Source of the DNA: Paenibacillus brevis
Lineage (GTDB): Bacteria > Bacillota > Bacilli > Paenibacillales > Paenibacillaceae
NCBI RefSeq assembly: GCF_018919145.1
Contig: NZ_JAHLQJ010000019.1
Location: forward strand, 18,687-82,686
Direction of reading: 5' to 3'
DNA: 64,000 bases
Part shown: in pieces, positions 16,278 through 24,480 of the stretch
Position numbering within the stretch: position 1 is the stretch's first letter
How the letters are laid out: the number at the start of each line of letters is the position of its first letter
Notes under the pieces: model-generated
What the model saw: only the letters and a program-made list of their open reading frames with translations
The model's database searches: none
What the model was told of the DNA's origin: nothing
Position numbers and translations under genes: made by a program

Positions 16278-17594
16278 GTAACGAAGCACGAGCAGCTTCT
16301 ACAGCATATTGAGGGACTTAAGATTGGAACCAAAATTTCCGTGCGTAAGCTGGCCAAGAGTCTGGGGGTCAGTGAAGGAACAGCCTATCGGGCCGTGAAA
16401 GAAGCGGAAAATCTGGGGATTGTGATTACGAAGGAACGGATTGGCACGGTTCGTGTCGAGAAGAAGCCGCGCAATATTTCGGATCAATTGACCTTCGGGG
16501 ATGTTGTCGAAATCGTGGAGGGACATGTGCTTGGCGGAGCGGAAGGACTGGACAAGACGTTGTATAAGTACGTCATCGGCGCGATGAAGATCGACGCAAT
16601 GGCCCGCTATATCGATGCAGGAAGCCTGCTGATTGTCGGGAACCGCGAGAATGCCCATGCCCTGGCGCTTGAACAAGGAGCAGGCGTGTTGATTACCGGG
16701 GGATTTGGTACGAGCCGGGAGGTCAAGGCACAGGCAGACAGCTTGTCCCTGCCGATTATTTCCTCCCGTCATGATACGTTTACGGTCGCATCGATGATTA
16801 ACCGTGCGATTTTTGATCGACTGATCAAGAAAAAGATTATGCTGGTGGAAGATATTGTAGCAAGCAAGCCGAAGGTGAACATGCTGAAGGTAACGAGCAA
16901 TATTTCTGATTTCGATCAGCTGTCTATAGAGACAGGGCAATATCATTTTCCTGTCGTTGATGAATGGAATCGGGTGATCGGGATTATCAGCCGCAAAAAT
17001 GTGGAGGAGCTGAGCGGAGACCAGAGCATCGAAAAATGCCTGACCCGCCATCCGATTACGGTCGGCCTTCAGACTTCGCTGGCATCGGCTGCCCAAATCA
17101 TGGTGTGGGAAGGCATTGATTTCCTGCCGGTCGTGGACAGAAACCGGAAGCTGATCTCTTCCATTACCCGGCGCGAAGTTCTTCAGGCCATGCGTGATGC
17201 ACGCAATCAGCCGCAGATGGGCGAGACGTTCGAGCATTTAATGTGGAACGGGTTTGCCGAAGAACGTGATGAAGACGGGCGTCTATTCTTTCACGGGATG
17301 ATCACCCCTCAAATGGCTACCGATTTAGGCACCATTTCTCATGGTGTACTAACTTCGTTGATGACGCATGCAGGCTTGAGTACGGCCAAGGATATCAGCG
17401 GCGGGGGAGATTATGTAGTGGATAATCTGACCACTTACTTTGTTCGTCCGGTCCAGATCGAAAACCCGGTCATTATCCGTCCGCTGGTTCTTGAGATGAC
17501 GCGCAAAACCTGCAAGCTGGAAATTGTGATGACCTATCAAGAGCATTTGATCTCCAAGGTGGTTATGACGCTTCAATCCATTGATCACGCCTAG
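16278..17594 (+). CDS. ytoI: YtoI: HTH-DRTGG-CBS-hotdog regulator
   Basis: The domain order is diagnostic: an N-terminal winged helix (ISVRKLAKSLGVSEGTAYRAVKEAE), a DRTGG domain (about 80-190), two CBS domains (about 195-310; MLVEDIVASKPKV and CLTRHPITV starts), and a C-terminal hotdog thioesterase-like fold (FHGMITPQMATDLGTISHG onward). CBS pairs usually bind adenine nucleotides, so it is probably a nucleotide-sensing DNA-binding protein; its targets are unknown. I chose GTG 16278 because the family begins at TKHEQ; a TTG at 16257 with GGGGGGT seven bases upstream is also possible. It lies convergent to ytpI, as in the B. subtilis ytoI-ytpI-ytrI-ytrH-dnaE region. Confidence 0.87.
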   Translation, partial: VTKHEQLLQHIEGLKIGTKISVRKLAKSLGVSEGTAYRAVKEAENLGIVITKERIGTVRVEKKPRNISDQLTFGDVVEIVEGHVLGGAEGLDKTLYKYVIGAMKIDAMARYIDAGSLLIVGNRENAHALALEQGAGVLITGGFGTSREVKAQADSLSLPIISSRHDTFTVASMINRAIFDRLIKKKIMLVEDIVASKPKVNMLKVTSNISDFDQLSIETGQYHFPVVDEWNRVIGIISRKNVEELSGDQSIEKCLTRHPITVGLQTSLASAAQIMVWEGIDFLPVVDRNRKLISSITRREVLQAMRDARNQPQMGETFEHLMWNGFAEERDEDGRLFFHGMITPQMATDLGTISHGVLTSLMTHAGLSTAKDISGGGDYVVDNLTTYFVRPVQIENPVIIRPLVLEMTRKTCKLEIVMTYQEHLISKVVMTLQSIDHA

Positions 17595-17603
17595 AACGAA
17601 TGC

Positions 17604-17903
17604 TTACTCTGCACGATGTCTGGAGATCAGCCCGTAATTGCGGAATCCGGCAAAAAGGTTGAATGCGCCGATCACCATGAATAAAGCGCCAACAATAACG
17701 CGTACCGTGGACCCGCTGAACATGAACATTTGGATCAAGGACAGCACAATGAGCATGAAGCCCATGCTGATGTTCATCTTTGCCTGGGACAAGCCGCGAA
17801 CCCGCGGGTCCAGGGAACGGCGGGATTTGACACTGAACACAATGGAACAGACGCTCGATACAATCAGAATGGCGTACAGAACATATAACAGGCTCTCAAT
17901 CAT
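17604..17903 (-). CDS. ytpI: YtpI-like membrane protein
   Basis: This protein of about 100 residues has three hydrophobic segments, a polar loop (KSRRSLDPRVRGLSQAK) and a short basic tail. Size, topology and its position beside ytoI and ytrI/ytrH match B. subtilis YtpI, a protein of unknown function. The start is uncertain: GAAGGAG lies 2 bp before a GTG at 17915 and 14 bp before the ATG at 17903. In B. subtilis nrnA lies nearby; there is no nrnA here. Confidence 0.75.
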   Translation of the reverse strand: MIESLLYVLYAILIVSSVCSIVFSVKSRRSLDPRVRGLSQAKMNISMGFMLIVLSLIQMFMFSGSTVRVIVGALFMVIGAFNLFAGFRNYGLISRHRAE

Positions 17904-17928
17904 GATAAGGGTCACGGCTCCTTCGTTT

Positions 17929-17966
17929 AGAGGTTATTCGAACAGTCAACTTTTGATCACGAATGA
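17929..17966 (-). repeat. Partial copy of the dispersed repeat, minus orientation
   Basis: Read on the minus strand, this 38-bp segment reproduces the 3' end of the long copies: CGTGATCAAAAGTTGACTG, TTCGAATAACCTCT. It lies just upstream of ytpI. Confidence 0.7.
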
Positions 17967-18041
17967 GCACTTCATATTTTTTTGTTATGCAGTTGTGATC
18001 TTTATCATTGTAACATGGATTTCGGATGCCGTCGCGGCCGT

Positions 18042-18551
18042 TTAGCTCTTGATGTAAGGACGGATATCCACCCAAATTTGGAGGACGCCTTCACTGACGA
18101 GCATCGTCTTGACCTGTATGCTGTACTCCTTCTCGCGAACTGTGTAAATTTTTCGATTCAGCAGTGTTCGCGCCATCTTGGCATCGGAATCGATCTCGAA
18201 GATGCTTCTGCCCCGAAGCACCTCCAGCTCTTCGTGCAGCTGCTGAACCACTTCCTTCACCGCAAGCGCATCCAGCGGAGGATCGCGCTCCTCAACCCGA
18301 ATCTTAATCTCCTTGACTACGGTCGAACGGTTTTGATATTTCTTCAGAGTCTTATTATCTTCCTCTGACTGATAAAGCTGGATTTGCAAATCCTTGTTCT
18401 CAATCCACAATTGATTATAGCTCTTCTGAAATACGAGATTATAAATGATGCTTCCGGCTACCATGCCCAGGACAAATACCGAGAATAGCTGCATGAATCG
18501 TCTGAAGCCTTGAAGGGATTCCCGTGAGGGCAGCTTGCGCTCTTCGCTCAT
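18042..18551 (-). CDS. ytrI: Sporulation membrane protein YtrI
   Basis: This 169-residue protein has a basic N-terminus, one transmembrane helix (about 20-40), a coiled-coil region (about 45-75) and a C-terminal globular part (SIQVKTMLVSEGVLQIWVDI). The ATG at 18551 overlaps the ytrH stop as ATGA and has GGAGG eight bases upstream, so the two genes are translationally coupled. B. subtilis ytrI and ytrH form an operon needed for efficient sporulation under SigE control. The product is probably a mother-cell membrane protein. Confidence 0.85.
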   Translation of the reverse strand: MSEERKLPSRESLQGFRRFMQLFSVFVLGMVAGSIIYNLVFQKSYNQLWIENKDLQIQLYQSEEDNKTLKKYQNRSTVVKEIKIRVEERDPPLDALAVKEVVQQLHEELEVLRGRSIFEIDSDAKMARTLLNRKIYTVREKEYSIQVKTMLVSEGVLQIWVDIRPYIKS

Positions 18552-18877
18552 CCCCGCCCCCCTCCGCACATCCACCTTACCAGCTCTGCCCCGATATGAG
18601 CTCCCATAAAGGCAGAAAGTAAAAACAGAATTTGCTTGATTGCCGGTGAGATATTTCCATCAAAGAAATTACTCTCGATTACCCGCATGGGATCAATCGT
18701 GCCTCCTACTGCGGCAGCCAGTGCCCAAATCTTGATTCGTCCGGCGATATCCAGCATCGTCTGGGTCGGGGGCTGCAAGGATACGATAGCTCCGATCCCG
18801 CCTATTAATGCTCCTCCGAGCACGATACCGAAAGCAACAAAAAAATCCATAATAGCTTTTGTAAGAAATGTGCTCAT
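18548..18877 (-). CDS. ytrH: Sporulation membrane protein YtrH
   Basis: This 109-residue, very hydrophobic protein begins MSTFLTKAIMDFFVAFGIVLGG and has about three membrane helices and a conserved GGTIDPMRVIESNFFDG loop. Family and position (head of ytrHI, divergent from dnaE) match B. subtilis ytrH. The frame is open to 18982, but only the ATG at 18877 fits the family. The GAGGAG ribosome site is about 12 bp away, and between them lies a 3-codon ORF (ATG AAC GAA TGA) whose stop overlaps the ytrH start. Confidence 0.87.
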   Translation of the reverse strand: MSTFLTKAIMDFFVAFGIVLGGALIGGIGAIVSLQPPTQTMLDIAGRIKIWALAAAVGGTIDPMRVIESNFFDGNISPAIKQILFLLSAFMGAHIGAELVRWMCGGGRG

Positions 18878-19042
18878 TCGTTCATGGCACTCCTCTCCAT
18901 TTTTGTATCCATAGCTCCTTATCCATACCATTCTATGGGCACTTGTCCGCATTCTATGATAGAATAATTTAGAAGGGAACAAATGTTTCTCCCTGTGTCA
19001 AAGGAGGGGGACTTATTACGGTTTGCGAAAGGTTGGGAAGGC

Positions 19043-22000
19043 ATGAACAGCAATCCATTCGTTCATCTGCATGTGCACAGTGAATATAGCTTGCTTGACG
19101 GCGCAGCCCGTCTTGAAGAGCTGGTGGGAAAGGCCGCGGGATTAGGCATGACCTCGCTGGCTCTGACCGACCATGGTGTCATGTATGGAGCCATTCCATT
19201 TTATAAATTGTGTAAGGCTAACGGGATCAAGCCGATTATCGGCTGCGAAATGTACTTTACAGCCGGTTCGCGCAAAGAGCGGGGGAGCCGGAAGGATCAG
19301 CCTATTCACCACTTGATTTTGCTGGCCAAGAATGAGGAAGGATACCGGAATCTGATGCGGCTCTGCTCCATTGGACATCTGGAGGGATTCCATTATAAGC
19401 CGCGCATCGACTGGGAGGTGCTGGAGCAGCATCACGAGGGACTTGTCTGTCTCAGCGCTTGCCTGGGCGGCGAAGTGCCGCAGCATCTGCTGCATGGACG
19501 GCCCGGCGAGGCCAAGCGTGCCGCTCTCCGGTATAAAGAAGTATTCGGCGAGGATTTCTATCTCGAATTACAGGATCACAGCATGCCGGAGCAGAAGAAG
19601 GTGAATCCGCTGCTTATTGAGCTGGCTGCGGAGATTGGGGTACAGCTTGTCGCCACGAACGATGTCCATTATTTGGAGCGGGAAGATGCCAAGATGCAGG
19701 ATGTGCTTATCTGCATTGGAACGGGAAAGAACATTGAGGATGAAGAGCGGTTCCAGATCGGTACAGAGCAGCTTTATTTGAAGAGCGGTGAACAGATGGC
19801 CGCGCTCTTCCCTCATGTTTCCGAGGCCATTACAAATACTGCGGTTATTGCTGACAAGTGTAATCTGGAGCTGGAGTTCGGCCGGCACATCCTGCCTGCC
19901 TTCCGGCCGATACCGGAAGGAATGGATGCAGGAGCGTATCTTGCGGAGCTATGCCGCAAGGGGCTGGAATCCCGGTACAGCGGGCAGGAGATTTGGGAGA
20001 ACGAGGACGGCAGGAAAAAATTGTACGAGCGGCTCGGCTACGAGCTGGGCGTCATTGCCAGCATGGGCTTCTCCGATTATTTCCTTATTGTATGGGACTT
20101 TATTGCCTACGCGCATTCCAGAGGAATCGCGACCGGGCCGGGCCGGGGATCATCCGCAGGCAGCCTGGTGGCTTATGTATTGAAGATAACCGACGTAGAT
20201 CCGATGAAATACAAGCTGTTGTTCGAGCGGTTCCTGAATCCCGAGCGGGTCACGATGCCGGATATCGATATCGACTTCAGCGATGAGCGGCGGGATGAGG
20301 TTATCGCTTATGTTGCCGAGAAATACGGCTCCGAGCATGTTGCGCAGATTATTACCTTTGGAACGATGGCGGCCCGTGCTGCGGTCCGGGATGTCGGGCG
20401 GGCGATGAATGTACCTTTTGCCGAGGTGGACAAGGTTGCCAAGCTGATTCCCGGCAATCTGGGGATTACGATTGAGCGGGCATTGGAGATCAGCTCGGAT
20501 TTGAAGCAGCTATATGAGACCCAGGTAAGAGTGAAGGGACTGCTGGATATGGCCCGCAAGGTAGAGGGGATGCCCCGGCATGCTTCGACGCATGCTGCGG
20601 GCGTCGTGATCTCGCGCGATCCGTTGACCGATGCGGTTCCCCTGCAGGCAGGCAGCGAGGGGACGGCCCTGACCCAGTACTCGATGGAGCATCTGGAGTC
20701 GGTCGGCTTGCTCAAGATGGATTTTCTCGGATTAAGAACATTGTCTATCATCGAGCGCTGCAGCAACTGGATTGCGGAACAGACGGGCCGGGCCCCGGAT
20801 TTTCGCCAAATAGCGGATGATGATCCGCTGACATATGAGATTCTCGGTCATGGCGAGACAACGGGCGTATTCCAGATGGAATCCGCCGGAATCCGCCGGG
20901 TGCTTCGGGATCTTAAGCCAACGGCCTTTGAAGATGTGATCTCCGTCGTAGCACTGTACCGGCCGGGACCGATGGAATTTATTCCGAAGTTCATATCCGC
21001 CAAGCACGGGGAGACGGCAGTGGATTATCCCCATCCTGATCTGGAACCGATTCTGCGGGATACTTACGGAATTATCGTCTATCAGGAGCAAATCATGCAG
21101 ATTGCTTCCCAAATGGCAGGCTTCTCGCTTGGGGAAGCGGATTTGTTGCGGCGCGCCGTCTCCAAGAAGAAGCGCGAGGTGCTGGATCAGGAGCGCGCCC
21201 ACTTTGTGGCCGGAAGCGTGAAGCTGGGATACCGCGAAGAGGATGCTAATGCGGTCTACGACATGATTGTCAGATTTGCCAATTACGGCTTTCCTCGTGC
21301 TCATGCGGCAGCCTATGGTGTGCTTGCATTCCAGACGGCTTACCTGAAGGCGCATTATCCTGTGCATTTTATGGCCTCTATGCTGACGGCCGTGATGGGG
21401 AGCCATCGCAAGGTGGCTGAATATATTGTCGAATGCCGCAGAATGGGAATTACGGTGCTGCCTCCGGATGTAAATGAGAGCAGTGTTCTGTTCACCCCGC
21501 TGGATGGCGTGATCAGGTTCGGCCTGGCCGCCATCAAGAATGTCGGCACCCAGGCGATGGAGAGCATTCTTCAGGAGCGGAAGGAACGGCCCTTCGACAG
21601 CTTGCTCGATTTCTGCCGCCGCGTGGATCTTCGCGTCTGCAACAAGCGGGTGATTGAGTCGTTGATTCAGGGGGGGGCGTTCGATGCGCTCCCGGGACAC
21701 CGGGCTCAATTGCTGGCGATGCTTGATGAGACGGTGGAGGCGGCTGTAAAGTGGCGGAAGGAACGTGAAGATCTGCAGATCCAGCTGTTTGATTTTGTGG
21801 AGACGCCCCATTGGGAGATCGACTACCCTGAGGTTCAGCGATTATCGAGTGCGGAACAGCTGGAATTGGAGCGGGAGCTGCTCGGCCTGTATCTCTCGGG
21901 ACATCCTCTGGATGATTACGAGCAGGCCCTGGAGCAGGAAGGCGTTGACAAGCTGATGGAGCTGGAGGAGGCGCCGGATGAGAAGAAGACGGTGGTCGCC

Positions 22001-22648
22001 GGCATGGTCGTCTCCATCAAGGCGATTACGACCAAGCAGGGCAAGGCGATGGCCTTCATGGAGCTGGAGGACCAGATCGAACGCTGCGAGGTCGTGCTCT
22101 TCCCCGAGGTGTGGCGGCGTTCTTCGCGCCACATCAGCAAGGGGGCTCTGCTTGCGCTCCGCGCCACCGTCCAGCAGCAAGACGAAGGCTTCAAGCTGCT
22201 GGCCGATGAGGTGGCGCCGCTAAGCGCGCAGAGCCTGCAGGAGCTGCGGCGCGGCCTCGCCAGAGGCGGACGCGCCGCTGCGGATGGACGTGCGGGGCGC
22301 ACAGCGCCCGCACGTAAGAGCCCTGCTGCGCCGCCATCCGGCGCTGCGCAGCAGGCACCGCCTTCGGGCGCCGCCGCGGACAAACCGGCGGAGCCCGAAG
22401 GCGAGCCGAAGACGACTGCAGGGCAGCGCGTCTTCGTGAAGATCACGGCGGCGGCGGAGAACGCCCGCCTGCTGGAGCAGCTGAAGGCGCTGCTCGAACA
22501 GCACAACGGTCCTGTGCCGACCGTGCTGTTCTACGAGCGGACAGGCAAGCTGCTCGAGTTAAATGAACGCTACCGCATCCGTCCATCGCCGGAGCTGGTT
22601 CACGAGATAGAGACTGTGCTCGGCCCGAATACGGTACGTATTCGATAG
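19043..22648 (+). CDS. dnaE: DNA polymerase III alpha subunit DnaE
   Basis: The product of about 1,201 residues starts MNSNPFVHLHVHSEYS, the PHP domain (about 1-270). Next is the C-family polymerase core with the catalytic PDIDIDF motif, and conserved blocks GPGRGSSAGS, FGTMAARAAVRDVGRA, YRPGPMEFIP and RRAVSKKKR. A helix-hairpin-helix region follows (VNESSVLFTPLDGVIRFGLAAIKN-like), then an OB fold (VVAGMVVSIKAITTKQGKAMAF). A low-complexity Ala/Pro/Gly linker joins it to a C-terminal domain of about 70 residues. In the Bacillota DnaE extends RNA primers before handing over to PolC. An upstream in-frame ATG at 18983 exists, but the family N-terminus and an AAAGGT site favour 19043. Confidence 0.95.
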   Translation: MNSNPFVHLHVHSEYSLLDGAARLEELVGKAAGLGMTSLALTDHGVMYGAIPFYKLCKANGIKPIIGCEMYFTAGSRKERGSRKDQPIHHLILLAKNEEGYRNLMRLCSIGHLEGFHYKPRIDWEVLEQHHEGLVCLSACLGGEVPQHLLHGRPGEAKRAALRYKEVFGEDFYLELQDHSMPEQKKVNPLLIELAAEIGVQLVATNDVHYLEREDAKMQDVLICIGTGKNIEDEERFQIGTEQLYLKSGEQMAALFPHVSEAITNTAVIADKCNLELEFGRHILPAFRPIPEGMDAGAYLAELCRKGLESRYSGQEIWENEDGRKKLYERLGYELGVIASMGFSDYFLIVWDFIAYAHSRGIATGPGRGSSAGSLVAYVLKITDVDPMKYKLLFERFLNPERVTMPDIDIDFSDERRDEVIAYVAEKYGSEHVAQIITFGTMAARAAVRDVGRAMNVPFAEVDKVAKLIPGNLGITIERALEISSDLKQLYETQVRVKGLLDMARKVEGMPRHASTHAAGVVISRDPLTDAVPLQAGSEGTALTQYSMEHLESVGLLKMDFLGLRTLSIIERCSNWIAEQTGRAPDFRQIADDDPLTYEILGHGETTGVFQMESAGIRRVLRDLKPTAFEDVISVVALYRPGPMEFIPKFISAKHGETAVDYPHPDLEPILRDTYGIIVYQEQIMQIASQMAGFSLGEADLLRRAVSKKKREVLDQERAHFVAGSVKLGYREEDANAVYDMIVRFANYGFPRAHAAAYGVLAFQTAYLKAHYPVHFMASMLTAVMGSHRKVAEYIVECRRMGITVLPPDVNESSVLFTPLDGVIRFGLAAIKNVGTQAMESILQERKERPFDSLLDFCRRVDLRVCNKRVIESLIQGGAFDALPGHRAQLLAMLDETVEAAVKWRKEREDLQIQLFDFVETPHWEIDYPEVQRLSSAEQLELERELLGLYLSGHPLDDYEQALEQEGVDKLMELEEAPDEKKTVVAGMVVSIKAITTKQGKAMAFMELEDQIERCEVVLFPEVWRRSSRHISKGALLALRATVQQQDEGFKLLADEVAPLSAQSLQELRRGLARGGRAAADGRAGRTAPARKSPAAPPSGAAQQAPPSGAAADKPAEPEGEPKTTAGQRVFVKITAAAENARLLEQLKALLEQHNGPVPTVLFYERTGKLLELNERYRIRPSPELVHEIETVLGPNTVRIR
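22288..22355 (+). repeat. Two GC-rich inverted repeats inside the dnaE linker
   Basis: ACGTGCGGGGCGC (22288-22300) pairs with GCGCCCGCACGT (22304-22315) with one bulged base. CCTGCTGCGC (22322-22331) pairs perfectly with GCGCAGCAGG (22346-22355). The surrounding 200 bp is far richer in GC than the rest of dnaE and encodes the disordered Ala/Pro/Gly linker. Confidence 0.7.
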
Positions 22649-22667
22649 AATTTCAGAGCACATTTCG

Positions 22668-22709
22668 GCATCCCTCCGCATACACTTAGGAACACGAACG
22701 GAGGGATGC
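22668..22709 (+). promoter_or_regulatory. Hairpin sequestering the pgpA ribosome binding site
   Basis: GCATCCCTCCG (22668-22678) and CGGAGGGATGC (22699-22709) are a perfect 11-bp inverted repeat with a 20-nt loop. The right arm contains the GGAGG ribosome site, nine bases before the pgpA ATG. Folding of this RNA would hide that site. With only TTCT after it, the hairpin is not a convincing terminator. Confidence 0.75.
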
Positions 22710-22713
22710 TTCT

Positions 22714-23202
22714 ATGTCATATCAGCTTGCAGAGAATTGGTTGCTGCGCCGGGGAGTCACCCTGGAGCAGATTGCGGATATCGTCTACGACCTGCAGCTT
22801 CCTTATCATGAAGGACTACAGCCGGAGGCTTGTCTGGAGAGCGTCAAGGCCGTCTTGCAAAAGCGGGAAGTGCAGTATACGTTATTCACCGGCGTCGCCC
22901 TGGACGAGTTGGCGGAGCGGAATCTGTTGCCGGAGCCGCTGCAGTCTATTTTAAATGCCGATGAAGCACTGTACGGGGTGGATGAGACGATGGCTCTCGG
23001 CATCACAAGCGTATTTGGCATGATCGGTCTGACCAGCTTCGGCTATCTGGACAAGGTAAAGCCGAAGGTCATCGGTACGCTGAATAATACGCAGGGACGT
23101 ATCCATGTCTTCCTTGATGATCTGGTCGCCGGACTGGCTGCAGCCGCTTCGGCAAGAATCGCGCATAAAGACGACAACGCTGCGACATATTTTGCAAATT
23201 AA
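22714..23202 (+). CDS. Phosphatidylglycerophosphatase A family protein (YutG-like)
   Basis: This 162-residue protein begins MSYQLAENWLLRRGV and has the PgpA/YutG pattern: LEQIADIVYDLQ, a central helical part, and a GLTSFGYLDKVKPKVIGTLN segment followed by HVFLDDLVAGLAAA, which carries the conserved aspartates of the family. Unlike enterobacterial PgpA it has no strongly hydrophobic helices and resembles the soluble YutG subgroup. The expected reaction is dephosphorylation of phosphatidylglycerophosphate, but this subgroup is poorly tested. Its ribosome site lies in the 3' arm of a long hairpin. Confidence 0.85.
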   Translation: MSYQLAENWLLRRGVTLEQIADIVYDLQLPYHEGLQPEACLESVKAVLQKREVQYTLFTGVALDELAERNLLPEPLQSILNADEALYGVDETMALGITSVFGMIGLTSFGYLDKVKPKVIGTLNNTQGRIHVFLDDLVAGLAAAASARIAHKDDNAATYFAN

Positions 23203-23249
23203 TCCAGCCCCTTACTTAAAGGCACCCTGCGCTCTTTGTTGCGGTAATT

Positions 23250-23279
23250 TTGACAGTTGTGTTATCATTACTCTATTAT
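23250..23279 (+). promoter_or_regulatory. SigA-type promoter of the DUF2007-like/accD/accA unit
   Basis: TTGACA at 23250-23255 and TATTAT at 23274-23279 are separated by 18 bp. Both hexamers are at or near consensus. No FapR-type operator was recognised around it. Confidence 0.8.
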
Positions 23280-23316
23280 TGGGCTCAACAATATTGTAGG
23301 GGGCTTGGAAGAGGAC

Positions 23317-23505
23317 ATGTGGACTGTAATGTACATTGCGCCTACCGCGAAGATTGCGGACATGATCAAGACGAAACTCACCGAAGAAGGCTTTCTTGTC
23401 CAAACCCGTCCTGTCAATTTATCCAAACAGCAGTTTGAGATTCTTGTACCGTCAGGTGAACTCGAAGAGGTTCAGGAAGTGCTTAATAACATATTGCATC
23501 CATAA
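23317..23505 (+). CDS. Small DUF2007-like protein
   Basis: This 62-residue protein begins MWTVMYIAPTAKIADMIKTK. Its layout (beta strand, helix over residues 9-22, GFLVQTRP strand, then QFEILVPSGELEEVQEVLNNIL) resembles the DUF2007 fold of putative signal-transducing proteins. That family resemblance is from pattern only. The longer open frame back to 23257 is unlikely because it would overlap the promoter hexamer at 23274. GGAAGAGG precedes the ATG closely. It lies 80 bp before accD behind a shared strong promoter, so it is probably coexpressed with acetyl-CoA carboxylase. Confidence 0.65.
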   Translation: MWTVMYIAPTAKIADMIKTKLTEEGFLVQTRPVNLSKQQFEILVPSGELEEVQEVLNNILHP

Positions 23506-23585
23506 GAGGCAAGGAAATCATGAAGACCCGGTTTCCTTGTCTTGCTGCGATGTGGCGAAATATGGAATGCTGAAGAGGTGGAGTT

Positions 23586-24479
23586 GTGTTTAAAGACTTG
23601 TTCCAGAAGAAAAGAAAATACGCGACCATTCCTTCAGAGCGATTGGGAAGCGACACGCTGCCGGCGGATGGAGATCGCCCTAAGCGGGAGATTCCAGAAG
23701 GTCTGATGAACAAATGCAGCCGCTGCGGCAGCATTCAATACAGTAAAGAGCTGGAGAAGAACCTGAAGGTTTGCTCCTCCTGCGGGCATCATATGCGGCT
23801 GAATGCGATGGAGCGAATCCGGATGACGGTCGATGAGGGCAGCTTCGTTGAGTATGATGAGGATCTCGTATCCGTCGATCCGCTGAACTTTCCCGGCTAT
23901 GCGAACAAGCTGGAGCAGCAGGAGATGAAATCGGGTCTGCGGGAAGCTGTAGTTACCGGTGAAGGTCTTGTTGGCGGCTTTCCGGCAGTTTTGGCGGTGA
24001 TGAGCTTTGACTTTTTCTCGGGAAGCATGGGTTCCGTGGTTGGAGAGAAAATCACCCGTGCTATCGAAGCGGCTACAGAGAAGCGCCTGCCGCTTGTCAT
24101 CTTCTCGACCTCGGGGGGCGCGCGCATGCAGGAGAGTATCCTGAGTCTTATGCAGATGGCGAAGACGAGCGCTGCGCTTGCACGGCTGGACGAGCAGGGC
24201 GGCTTGTTTATCTCGGTCATTACCGATCCGACGACCGGAGGGGTATCGGCCAGCTTTGCCATGCTCGGCGATATTATTATGGCTGAACCAGGAGCGGTAT
24301 TCGGGTTCGCCGGACGGATTGTCATTGAGCAGACGATCCGCCAGAAGCTGCCTGATGATTTTCAGACGGCAGAATTCAATCTTCAGCACGGACAACTGGA
24401 TATGGTCGTTCATCGGAAAGAGATGAGGGCAACCTTGTCCAAGCTGCTGGAGATGCATACTCCGAAAGGGGGAGTGTAG
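23586..24479 (+). CDS. accD: Acetyl-CoA carboxylase carboxyltransferase beta subunit
   Basis: This 297-residue product, starting with GTG after GAGGTGGAG, carries the N-terminal four-cysteine zinc ribbon (NKCSRCGS ... [10 protein letters not shown], about residues 40-63). The crotonase-fold carboxyltransferase core follows, with [15 protein letters not shown] and [16 protein letters not shown]. With AccA it forms the alpha2beta2 carboxyltransferase that moves the carboxyl group from carboxybiotin to acetyl-CoA, the committed step of fatty acid synthesis. accA starts 1 bp after its stop. Confidence 0.97.
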   Translation: MFKDLFQKKRKYATIPSERLGSDTLPADGDRPKREIPEGLMNKCSRCGSIQYSKELEKNLKVCSSCGHHMRLNAMERIRMTVDEGSFVEYDEDLVSVDPLNFPGYANKLEQQEMKSGLREAVVTGEGLVGGFPAVLAVMSFDFFSGSMGSVVGEKITRAIEAATEKRLPLVIFSTSGGARMQESILSLMQMAKTSAALARLDEQGGLFISVITDPTTGGVSASFAMLGDIIMAEPGAVFGFAGRIVIEQTIRQKLPDDFQTAEFNLQHGQLDMVVHRKEMRATLSKLLEMHTPKGGV

Positions 24480-24480
24480 G

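Noticed and set aside
20732..21811. Long minus-strand open frame of 359 codons inside dnaE
   Set aside because: Antiparallel shadow of a strongly conserved gene; the translation is His/Arg-rich without any family pattern.
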